A stretch of DNA of 64,000 bases from Glandiceps talaboti (taxonomy: Eukaryota > Hemichordata > Enteropneusta > Spengelidae): the NCBI RefSeq assembly GCF_964340395.1, contig NC_135565.1, forward strand, positions 11,236,242 to 11,300,241, written 5' to 3'. The position numbers and the translations under genes were made by a program. Below the pieces are notes generated by a model, which made no database searches, was not told the origin of the DNA, and was given only the letters and a program-made list of their open reading frames with translations. Position 1 is the stretch's first letter, and the number at the start of each line of letters is the position of its first letter. Positions 55,761-64,000 of the stretch are shown piece after piece.

Positions 55761-57450
55761 TTCGACACCTCCACTACCAAGATACAGACCCATTGTTCAG
55801 AGAGACCCCACTCGTACTCGTTCAGTGAAAGTTTGGTCTAATGATGCCATCGAAGAATTGAAAGCTTCTCTTGAATGTACAGATTGGGATGTGTTTGTAA
55901 ACTCAGCCACTAATACTGACGAACTTACAGATTCGGTCTGCAGTTACATTAACTTCTGTGTCAGCTGTACTATTCCAGAAAAATGTGTAAAGATTTATCC
56001 CAATAACAAGCCATGGATATCTAAAAGTATAAAGGATCTTCTAAACCAGAAGAAACAAGCGTTCATACAACATGATATTGTTGAATTGAAACGGGTACAG
56101 AAAGAATAAAATATGAAATAAGGAAAGCGAAGGATGAATACAAGAGGAAAGTAGAAAATAATTTTAAAAGTAATGATATGAAGAAAGTATGGGACGGACT
56201 GAAACTTATGAGTGGTTACTCTAACGGTAGCAAAAACACCAATGTTACAGGAGGCAATTCAACAACCCGTGCAAACGAACTAAATGCATGCTATAGCAGG
56301 CTAGGTTTGATTGCCATGATTTCTCTATCGAGCATACACGGATCAGGAATGAACTGAGCGCGGCGTCCTCAAATGTCACCGATAGCGAACGTCTCTCGAC
56401 CGACGAGGAAGAGGTGCGTCCACAAAGCTTCGGGGCCTGATATAATGTTACTCCCCGTGTTCTGAAGTCTTGCACTGATCAACTTGCTAGTATTCTTTCT
56501 GTCATATTCAATTTGTGTTTTAAGCATGACTTAGTTCCGATGTCATGGAAAACTTCCAATATTGTTCCCGTCCCAAAGAAAGCTGTGATATCATCAATGA
56601 ACGATCTTAGACCAGTTGCGTTGACGTCAGCCGTTATGAAAATTTGTGAACGAGTGGTCTTAAATAAGTTAACAGTTTTAGTCTCTGATTTTATAGACCC
56701 ATTATTACAGTTTGCTTATCGTAAGAACAGGGGTATAGAGGATGCGATGCTACATGTTTTAAATAATATATATTCTCATTTAGAAAAAAACTGGAAGTTC
56801 AATCATCCTTTATTTACAAATACATCTGATCTTTACATGTATGCAGATGACACAGCTGCACAGGTCGCCAGTACTAATTTGAAAGAAATTGAGAATAAGC
56901 TTAATCAAGACATGCATTACATCTCGCAATGGTGTGACCTTAATAACATGTGTATCAATTCACAGAAAACAAAAGCAATGATCCTTTGAACTTCTCAAAG
57001 AAAAGCCAGAATTGATGTATCAATTAATGTCTTATGTAACGGAGATCTACTGGAGTGTGTTACACATGATAAGTTGTTGGGTATAATCATTGATGATACC
57101 TTAAGCTGGGAAAAACAAGTCAACTCTGTATGTAAAAGTATCGCTTTTAAGTTAATTCAACTAAGACGTATTCGCCCCTTTCTAACTAAAAGGGCCATGA
57201 TGACTTTTTATAATTGTTTTATTCTACCCCATTTTGATTGCTGTTCCAACATATGGGGGTCACTGTTCCATCAAACTTTTAGTGCGCATTGAGCGACTCC
57301 ATAAAGCTGTTGCAAGGGTTCTTTTAGATTGTGATTATAACACTTCTAGTGATGTTTTATTCCGTACATTGCATTGGACACCATTCAGAAAACGGGCTTT
57401 ATATAATGAGTCAATTTATCAGAAAATAGTCTAGTCATGACATCGACTAA
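55702..57450 (+). mobile_element. CR1/jockey-like LINE remnant with internal deletion
   Basis: Frames read, in order: RSVKVWSNDAIEELKASLEC, then NNKPWISKSIKDLLNQKK (linker before RT), a frameshift near 56105, then ISSMNDLRPVALTSAVMKIC, ERVVLNKL, QFAYRKNRGIEDAMLHVLNN (RT fingers), then abruptly DLYMYADDTAAQV (catalytic YADD) and LLGIIIDDTLSWEKQV, LILPHFDCCSNIWG-type thumb sequence. The segment holding the first catalytic Asp and the GVPQG motif is missing between HLEK and NWKF (near 56795), so the copy is deleted as well as frameshifted. The first frame overlaps the end of the inverted arm. Confidence 0.9.
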
Positions 57451-57890
57451 CATCGTAGAGACATACTAGAATTATATTTAACCGCTGCGGAGACCAAACT
57501 TGGCTCGATCAGTATTCATCGTACCGTATGCATTTGTTTTGAAATACATCGCTTGTGGTGGTGTAGATGTGAACTCGTACTCGCACATGGCGGTGTTGTA
57601 TTTGCCTTAGTCTAGAAACGAATATGACGTGGTAATAGTAATACATTACTCATTACTTTATATTGACTGCTTTCCGAGATGACACCATGGGTTTTGGAAA
57701 TAGAACAAGTTTAATAAATCATAAAACGGCCTCAACCAACATTTTGAAAAACAAAACGTGGAAGGAAATTGTAGGAAAATCATGACTTGAGATCGTGTGT
57801 ACATAATACATCGAACCATACTCCAGAAATATGCTAAACTCGGAGCGATACTTCTGCAGTCACCTGATTCTGTCAGAAGCACAAACTCAC
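57451..57890. other. Non-coding stretch
   Basis: No gene or repeat family recognised. A 78-codon minus frame lacks support. Confidence 0.4.
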
Positions 57891-57892
57891 GC

Positions 57893-58046
57893 AATCTGAT
57901 TAAAATCCGACGTGGTGAAAGCGGCTAGATGTCCTTATTTACCTCTATTCATCGTGTTGTGACGTTTGTTTTGTTCGGAGTGATCGGGAAGGCGGCGATC
58001 ACATCTCGCCGCTTTCACCACATCGGATTTTAATCAGATTGAAACT
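57893..58046. mobile_element. MITE, TIR type ATCTGATTAAAATCCGA, copy 2
   Basis: AATCTGATTAAAATCCGACG, then TGGTGAAAGCGGC at the left is mirrored by GCCGCTTTCACCACATCGGA, then TTTTAATCAGATT at the right. The outer 17 bp are shared with the element at 45208-45432, but the interior differs (GC-rich here), so these are two subfamilies of one transposon group. Confidence 0.88.
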
Positions 58047-58429
58047 CACGATGAAAAAAAATTGTCATCCATCAAACGTTTTCTTCTTCTTTAAATTTGT
58101 AACAATTGACAAAAATGCCGACACTCATAACGTTTTATAGTCAGGCATTTAAAATACTAAAATACCTTTACGGTAGACCCTCACAGTCCTCGTGTGTGTG
58201 TGTGTTACTCAGGAAGTTGTCGTAGAGGGCGCATCGGATTCCCTAGCAAAATGTCAATTACTCTTAGTTAGTCAAAGTTTGTGGAAGTTTGTGGCTGTGT
58301 TTACTGTTATTTACGGTATACCCTTTGCTAGTTTGCTATTTACATAGTTTTATTGATAAATTCACCTGACGTCCTAGTAGCCCACACGACAACCTTAACT
58401 CCGTTTTAATTGTAGGAATACACAGGGAA

Positions 58430-59000
58430 CTTTGCATATCCTAGTGCTAGGAAGAAGAGAACAGCTATGTACGTACCAGCTGTGAGCCTCACAGTACCAT
58501 TACAGGGTATATTGTTTCACAGCCCTGGTATATGATTGTGAAAAATATGCCTGATGTATGGATGTAGAATACCACCTCTGTGCTAAAACTGTGTTGCACA
58601 TCCCTGTACCATAGCTGCGTACTGCACACCTAGCACACAGTTGTGCACATACATGTAACAGCTATGATGGAATAATACCGTGTTGCGTGTAGCAACTCCT
58701 TTGTTCATATCTGACTATATCATTGATCACATAGCTGGTACATGGCTGTGGGAAAAAGCTATAATTGTACATGGATGTAAAAACCTATGCTGCATTGCTA
58801 TTTTTCACATCCATGTTTAAATACGTACATTGATGTTGGCATACGCATCTGTCAAATCTAGGTATGGAACCCCTGGTGTGTTGGCCAGAGCTATTACATG
58901 GATATTGTGCACATAGCTGGTACAGTCCCTGTGGCTCCACTGAGCAGTTACAGTTATCTTCACAACCCTGTCCTAGGTATGTGAATGTTACAGGGTGTGC
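58430..59000. repeat. Region dense in ACAGCTGTG/CACAGCTG-like motifs
   Basis: Repeated short motifs (CCAGCTGTG, CACAGCCCTGGTA, CATAGCTGGTAC, GCACACAGTTGTGCA, CATCCCTGTACCA) recur about every 30-60 bases in both orientations, giving many small hairpins. Probably a non-autonomous element or old satellite. No coding support. Confidence 0.5.
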
Positions 59001-59129
59001 AAGGTTCTATGCAGACATCAATAATCTTGTTATACCTTGCAGATTTCATCGGCTTTTGTCACATCATTAAGAACCATATGGTAAAACAGACCTGAATCTG
59101 TTGACATTATTACAATTTGTATTTGTTAT

Positions 59130-60400
59130 GGTATTTGTAACTTTTGGGGATGGGGTGAGGTGTGTAATTAATACAGCCACAAAGAATAGAATGCCCGGGT
59201 AAACGCACATAAACTGGACATGAATCTAAAACTGTTGTTATGCGTTTTATTATTTCATAAATTCAAACAAACCCACAGTAGCAAGGCGTTATGTAGATAG
59301 ATGTATTTGTCATTTTAAAATGCTACATGTATGTTGCCTTAGGAGATTAAGGTGTTTAATTTGCAAAGTGGTCTATATCGTACAAGGTAACGGTGTAACT
59401 AGATTGCCAAGATGAATGAAAAGTGTTATTTCTCCGGAAATGTGATAACAGTGCCGCTAAATTATTAACAAAGAGTTGAATACATAATACCAAAGTCTTA
59501 TATTTCTTTCCTGGTTATTAATTTGTCGGTTGGGTCTAATTCAGGGCATAATGAAAAAAATATACGAGGACAATCGCCTCTCTCAAAAAGTTCATGTGTC
59601 AGATATTAATTATGTAGTTGTTGTTCTTGTTTCATATAATTGCTTCTAAATTATGAATTCCTTATTTAATGGACAACACAACTCCCAGGAAATGGAAACA
59701 ATTTCAAAAAACTATTGGTTCTGGAATCATTTCATAATTTTACATCATCTATAATTGTTTTTCAATTTCAAAGAAACATGAAGCTGATCTATGGCTCCCT
59801 GTAGAGTAGTGGTTAGTGCTCAGGATTAGCCGTTAGGAAGTCGTGGGTTCAAATCCCACTGGCGAGAGGGGATTTTTTTTGGTGACCAACCCAAACCCAG
59901 AGTGACTAGTGTTACAAGCTTAATGGGGAGGCTGTATCACTCATCTGTGTCTCACTCACAAAACAAGTGTGAATTGGAAGGGGGGGGGGGGGCCCTCTGG
60001 GAGTATTGACTTGGGATTAATCACATGGAGCCCACAGGTGCTATGTTTGCAGGGCCTGGGTGACTCTGGTATAGTCTTTGGGCTTACTGGGAAAGCCTTG
60101 GCAGCTCCACAGCAACATAACCCTGTCACATAGTCCCAAACCTGAATGGAGTTCTACAGAAATGTGTGATTGTGTTTATGTCTGTGTAGAAAGAAAATCA
60201 TTGGAAGCAATTCCAGCACAAAAAAAAAGAAAAAAAAAGTTGATCTTCCACCTTACAGGGTATCTTTACTGTCGCCCACAATGCCTCATGGGAGTCAGCA
60301 CAAATGAGTATACATATGAACAATGAATATTCATGAGATCGTTTACACTGTAGCAGTGTATGGAATAAGTACTTAGGAGTCATGAATACTCACATGCCAC
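59130..60400 (+). mobile_element. SINE-containing composite repeat, copy 2
   Basis: Inverted counterpart of 27990-29175, collinear over about 1.2 kb. It contains the better tRNA-like head at 59792-59872 and a G-run at 59980-59992. Confidence 0.8.
59792..59872 (+). mobile_element. tRNA-derived SINE head
   Basis: GGCTCCCTGTAGAGTAGTGG, then TTAGTGCTCAGGATTAGCC, then GTCGTGGGTTCAAATCCCAC. A-box TAGTGGTTAGTGCT (59807-59820) and near-consensus B-box GGTTCAAATCC (59846-59856) are 25 bases apart. Stem pairing for a functional tRNA is poor, so a SINE is the better call. Confidence 0.78.
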
Positions 60401-61300
60401 CATCCGGACATTAAATGTAGACATCAAAACACTGGTGCCGGCATGTCTGCATCTCATTGCAGTATGTTTATACTAAGTGTGTGCAGGAACTGAACATTTT
60501 TCTTCATAATTGTATGCAGAGTGAATTCTTACACAAAACTAATCAATCTGTAGTATTGGTTTATTAGAGATCAGTATTTTTAATCGTAATAAAATACATT
60601 TAATGAGATTGTTTCAATATGACATAGTTGGTATGACATTTGGGGTCAACAGATGACATGTCATAATTATAACAAGTGAACTTCAAAACCCAGTTTCTCA
60701 CTATAAATACACTTATTCAAGAAAAAAAGGAATTGAACACTTGGAACTTTGTTGGTTGAGAAGGGTGACGAAAGTACAACCTGTGAAAAATTATAAGTGA
60801 AATTGACAATCTTCCTTTTTATCAGAGTATACATGGGTTATATTTGATTTTAAAATGACAGAGTTTCAAAGTGGCCATGTGGATTTGGATTGGGGTATTT
60901 ACTTTGGATTTATTAATTTATAAAACAATTTCATTATGGCTTCCTCTTTGGAAAGTCAATGTGAAACAACGTTGCCAAAGTCTGTGTTTGTATTCAATAT
61001 GTTGCAAATCCCCCAAAAATGTATAAATAGTTTCTTATTGTATGTACAATAACAGATTTACCATTTGCACATCTGTTGCAATTTACTGAGTTACAAACAA
61101 GGATTTGGCTGTTATTTCACATCAAATTTTCAAGTGTAGGAAGTCATTATAAAAAAAATCCACAATAAATACCCAATCCTCATCAACATAGCGACTTTTG
61201 ATATCATTTTGACCTGTAATTTAAAACAAATCTCTGGACAAAGTTTGGCGTTTCATGAACCAAATAACAACAAAAGTTTAAGGTATGTATTTCTTATGCA
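60401..61300. other. Intergenic, downstream of RECQL
   Basis: No exon, RNA gene or repeat recognised. Confidence 0.45.
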
Positions 61301-61303
61301 TAT

Positions 61304-61309
61304 TTTATT
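61304..61309 (-). terminator. Possible polyadenylation signal of RECQL
   Basis: AATAAA on the minus strand, about 120 bases after the RECQL stop codon. Confidence 0.5.
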
Positions 61310-61427
61310 TCAGAAAGTTTGCTCACTCTATGAACAACTGTTATTTCAACCTTGTAAGGTAGCCGTACAGTCCTACTTCCAACGTTACAGTCTATTTGAG
61401 TTTAGAAACGTCAACTATTTCCATAAC

Positions 61428-62485
61428 TTACGGACTGGTAGAATCTTCCAGCTGTTGCAACTGTTCTATATACGTGGATTCCAAATCTCTGATGTCTTCG
61501 TTACTAGCATCCACATCATCTGTTCCACGCAAGGAATTGTCTACACTCTTATTGATTGCTTCTTTTGTATCATTTGCAATTTTCATATGAACATTAAACT
61601 CCTTATTTACAGTCTTCTTTGATGGAGTACTTGTTTTGTGACTTCTAACAACCTTCAGCTTCTGCCTTTGTGTGTGAACACCCTTCCTTTTCCTCATTTT
61701 GGGATGGTTGCTTACACTTTCTTCAAAACTCAGATCTTTCTTTTCAATTTTTTCTAACTGCTCGGTGTAGACAGTATGTATTGTCTCAAAGTCACTGTCA
61801 GAACTGTCATTATCATCTACGAGTATTTTCAATTTTGGAGACTGCTTAGTTAAAGAATTAGACTTTGTACTTTCAGTTTTCAGCTTTTTGTGTTTCTCTG
61901 TCTTTCCAGGGGTACAGGAAGCTGGTCTTTGTGAATCATTGTCAATATTCTTGCGTTTCTTTGAGATCTTTAGTTTCTTAGCATCATTAGTTTCTGTACC
62001 AGTACGCGTTTTTTTGTGTTTGCTAGGTACTTCGTTAGATTCCGTAGATTTACCTGTCCTGTTTTCCATCACTTTATTATTGCGTTGTCCGGAGCAACCC
62101 TCCTGAACTGTACTCTTTGATGTCACAAACGTCATCGTTCTCTCCTCTTCCTCGTCTGATATCACAATACACTCGCTATTCTTCCAAACATCATCACAAT
62201 CCAAATTGGATACTTTCTCCTTACCAGAGCCATCACTACATTGTCTTGGTGGTTGGAACTTCTTCACTAACTGTGGTAGTTCTGGTTCTTGTTGACCTCT
62301 GACCTTTAGAGCCATCTCTACCCTCTTACCCATAGAGGTCACCAACCTTTCTCGACTGCCTGGAATAACATAACTGATTGTTGAGAAAGGGGTGAAGTGA
62401 TAATCTTCACGGAGATACCCCTCTAGTAACAAATGTGCAACAATGAGTTCACATTTCTCTTGAGAAGGTGGTGCTATCTTCTGCC
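61428..62485 (-). CDS. RECQL: ATP-dependent DNA helicase Q1 (RECQL), last coding exon
   Basis: Minus strand: acceptor CTTCTTTCAG, then 352 codons and a stop at 61428-61430. The first residues (GQKIAPPSQEKCELIVAHLL, LEGYLREDYHFTPFSTISYV) match the end of the RecQ1 winged-helix domain, known in the human protein as ...[20 protein letters not shown]... The rest, about 310 residues, is a low-complexity tail far longer than the roughly 75 residues that follow this point in human RECQL. It holds an acidic SUMO-interacting-like motif (CIVISDEEEE), basic nuclear-localisation clusters (KKLKISKKRKN, KHKKLK, MRKRKG) and a duplicated Y-x-E-Q-L-x-x-(I/L)-E motif. RecQ1 is a 3'-5' helicase acting at replication forks and repair intermediates. 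Helicase domains lie beyond the window. Confidence 0.9.
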
Positions 62486-63370
62486 CTGAAAGAAGAATAT
62501 TTAAAAAAAATTAACTTTAATATTATTAAAAGCAATGTGCATTATTTACAGATTGTCTAAGAAATCATTAAAAATAGCACTGATGGTTTTGTGCACAACT
62601 GATATTGAAATCCAAGCTGCTATTATAAGAGGATGTTCCTTTTCTACATCTGCTAAGTTTTGAAGTTTAACTTTTTGACCAATACTCTGAAATGATACGC
62701 ATGTCACTTTAATATATAATTTTCACATCAGCAGTTCATCTAGATCACCCCAGAAATAAGCCCATTAAATTTCACACTAACTGGCCTTGTAGTTTTGAAG
62801 TTTTAGCATTTAGACAAGAAATACCACATTTGGAATTCATTTGCATAAGAACAACAGGGCCATAACGTTATCTTCAATAATTCATTTAAACACACCAACA
62901 AACATTCTCAAGAATTTGCAGAGTAATTTCAGAGTTTAAATTGTTCACCAAATATTACTATTAAAAACAATGTAAAGTGCAACATATACATGTACTTTTT
63001 TTTTAAAGATGCTATAAAAATCTATATATAAGGTCTTGTTAAACACATACCTGTAGTTTTTTTTGACCATCTGGAGATCTACAATTCAGGTAATATACAT
63101 CCTGTATATTTTGAGTAGCTATAGAGATCTATGTATGAAGTCTTGTTAAACACATACCTGTAGTTTTTTGACCATCTGGAGATCTACAATTCAGGTAATA
63201 TACATCCTGTATATTTTGAGTAGCTATAGAGATCTATGTATAAAGTCTTGTTAAACACATACCTGTAGTTTTTTTTGACCATCTGGAGATCTACAATTCA
63301 GGTAAAATACACCCCTGTATATTTTGAGTAGCTATAGAGATCTATGTATAAAGTCTTGTTAAACACATAC
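62486..63370 (-). other. RECQL last intron
   Basis: 885 bp with phase 1 junctions. Its 5' part (63010-63370) is a tandem array, listed separately. The rest is AT-rich without other features. Confidence 0.85.
63010..63370. repeat. Three tandem 107-bp units copying the exon end and 5' splice site
   Basis: Units of 105-108 bp begin at the splice-site motif CACATACCTGTAG (plus strand) at 63044, 63151 and 63256, with the true exon donor at 63364. Each unit also carries GACCATCTGGAGATCTA, which resembles the exon tail GACCAGCTGGAGATCTA. So the repeat was seeded by the exon-intron boundary. Confidence 0.92.
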
Positions 63371-63529
63371 CTGTAGTTTCTTGACCAGCTGGAGATCTAG
63401 CAGTGAGCCAGGTATCAATCAGTTTATTGGCAGTGATCTTTTTATCCTGGTTGGCAGATTTACTGAGAATGGCATAGATAGTTTGGCAGTGACTGGTTAT
63501 ATCTCTCATCTGACAGACTTTGCTTTCAT
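63371..63529 (-). CDS. RECQL: ATP-dependent DNA helicase Q1 (RECQL), penultimate exon
   Basis: Minus strand: acceptor TCCCATTTCAG, then 159 bases ending ACAG/GTATGTG, entering in phase 1 (two bases completing a codon) and leaving with one base that joins the last exon in frame (ACA GGG CAG). It encodes ESKVCQMRDITSHCQTIYAI, then LSKSANQDKKITANKLIDTW and LTARSPAGQETT. K-(L/I)-T-x-x-K-L-I-D-(S/T)-W is the RecQ1 signature of this part of the winged-helix domain. Upstream exons (helicase core, zinc-binding domain) must lie beyond 64000. Confidence 0.9.
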
Positions 63530-63549
63530 CTGAAATGGGACAAACAATT

Positions 63550-63600
63550 TTACCTTAGGCCAAACAAAAAGAAAATTGTGTGGTTCTAATTACATTGATG
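63550..63600. repeat. Family R 5' fragment
   Basis: TTAGGCCAAACAAAAAGAAA then TTGTGTGGTTCTAATTACAT resembles the starts of the copies at 19280 and 29935. Confidence 0.5.
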
Positions 63601-63811
63601 CCTTGTGTTGAATCTCAGTTAATGGTTCAATCCATTGTATTGCAACATTGTCTATAAAAATAGTGTGCTTAAGTAACAGTCAGTCTAGATATTGGCCCTC
63701 TGGTATTTTACGACCTCCTGTTATCAGATACCACACTTGGTGTTGAATGTTTGAATTGGACTTTCCAAAGAGTGCAACTGTTTATATGCAGGGGTCTAAT
63801 CAATTGAGTTT

Positions 63812-63930
63812 ACCTTGAAAATCACAGTTATGTCTATTCCTTTCACACTGGTCATTTGAATTTCATTGTATCTTGAAAATCAAAGTTGTGTCTATTCCTT
63901 TCACGTCGGTCATTTGAAATTCATTGTAAG
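63812..63930. repeat. Tandem duplication, about 60-bp unit
   Basis: CTTGAAAATCACAGTTATGT then CTATTCCTTTCAC ... GTCATTTGAATTTCATTGTA occurs twice in a row with a few substitutions, in the RECQL intron at the window edge. Confidence 0.88.
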
Positions 63931-64000
63931 AATTAAAAAAGTCAGGATCTATTCCTCAATCGATCTACTAATTTTCCACATACAACAAAATTAGTTTTAT

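Noticed and set aside
59792-59872. A functional tRNA gene
   Set aside because: Same reason: good boxes, poor stems, and the sequence is embedded in a repeat also present at 27990-29175.

Overview
This window looks like metazoan nuclear DNA from an invertebrate, very probably marine. Coding exons are short, bounded by GT/AG and separated by kilobase introns. Non-LTR retrotransposon debris is abundant (L2-like and CR1/jockey-like), there are tRNA-headed SINEs and several inverted-repeat MITE families, and simple repeats are exceptionally dense (ATAC, CTGT, AT, AATC and AATAC arrays). No prokaryotic, organellar or viral gene organisation is visible. I cannot name the species; a hemichordate, cephalochordate or lophotrochozoan would all fit.

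Two kinds of host gene can be supported. (1) At the right edge, on the minus strand, lie the last two coding exons of a RecQ1-type DNA helicase (RECQL). They hold the end of the winged-helix domain and an unusually long charged tail of about 310 residues. (2) Three loci encode what appears to be an undescribed family of small secreted cysteine-rich proteins: gene A (minus, 8.45 to 2.48 kb), gene C (plus, 38.47 to 43.9 kb) and gene D (minus, 52.37 to 49.4 kb). Each has a signal-peptide exon ending just after one cysteine, a second exon starting exactly at a cysteine, and a third exon carrying a CC-x6-CC type module. The supported exon junctions are all phase 0, and each protein has eight cysteines after the signal peptide. 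The exons are 81 to 141 bp, so ordinary ORF calling misses them. Gene C carries a second copy of the CC-x6-CC exon. Genes C and D converge tail to tail.

Layout: 0-9 kb gene A with intronic repeats and nested LINE remnants; 9-21 kb mostly non-coding with satellites; 21.4-31 kb repeat-rich (L2-like LINE, foldback elements, SINE composite); 31-34.6 kb non-coding; 34.7-37.4 kb one arm of an inverted repeat; 38.4-44 kb gene C; 44.3-49 kb MITEs and non-coding DNA; 49.4-52.4 kb gene D; 52.6-55.8 kb compound microsatellite and the second inverted arm; 55.7-57.4 kb CR1/jockey-like LINE remnant; 57.9-60.4 kb MITE and SINE composite; 61.3-63.5 kb RECQL exons.

All gene calls come from reading splice signals and translations by eye. 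No transcript, database or alignment search was available. Repeat boundaries are approximate.
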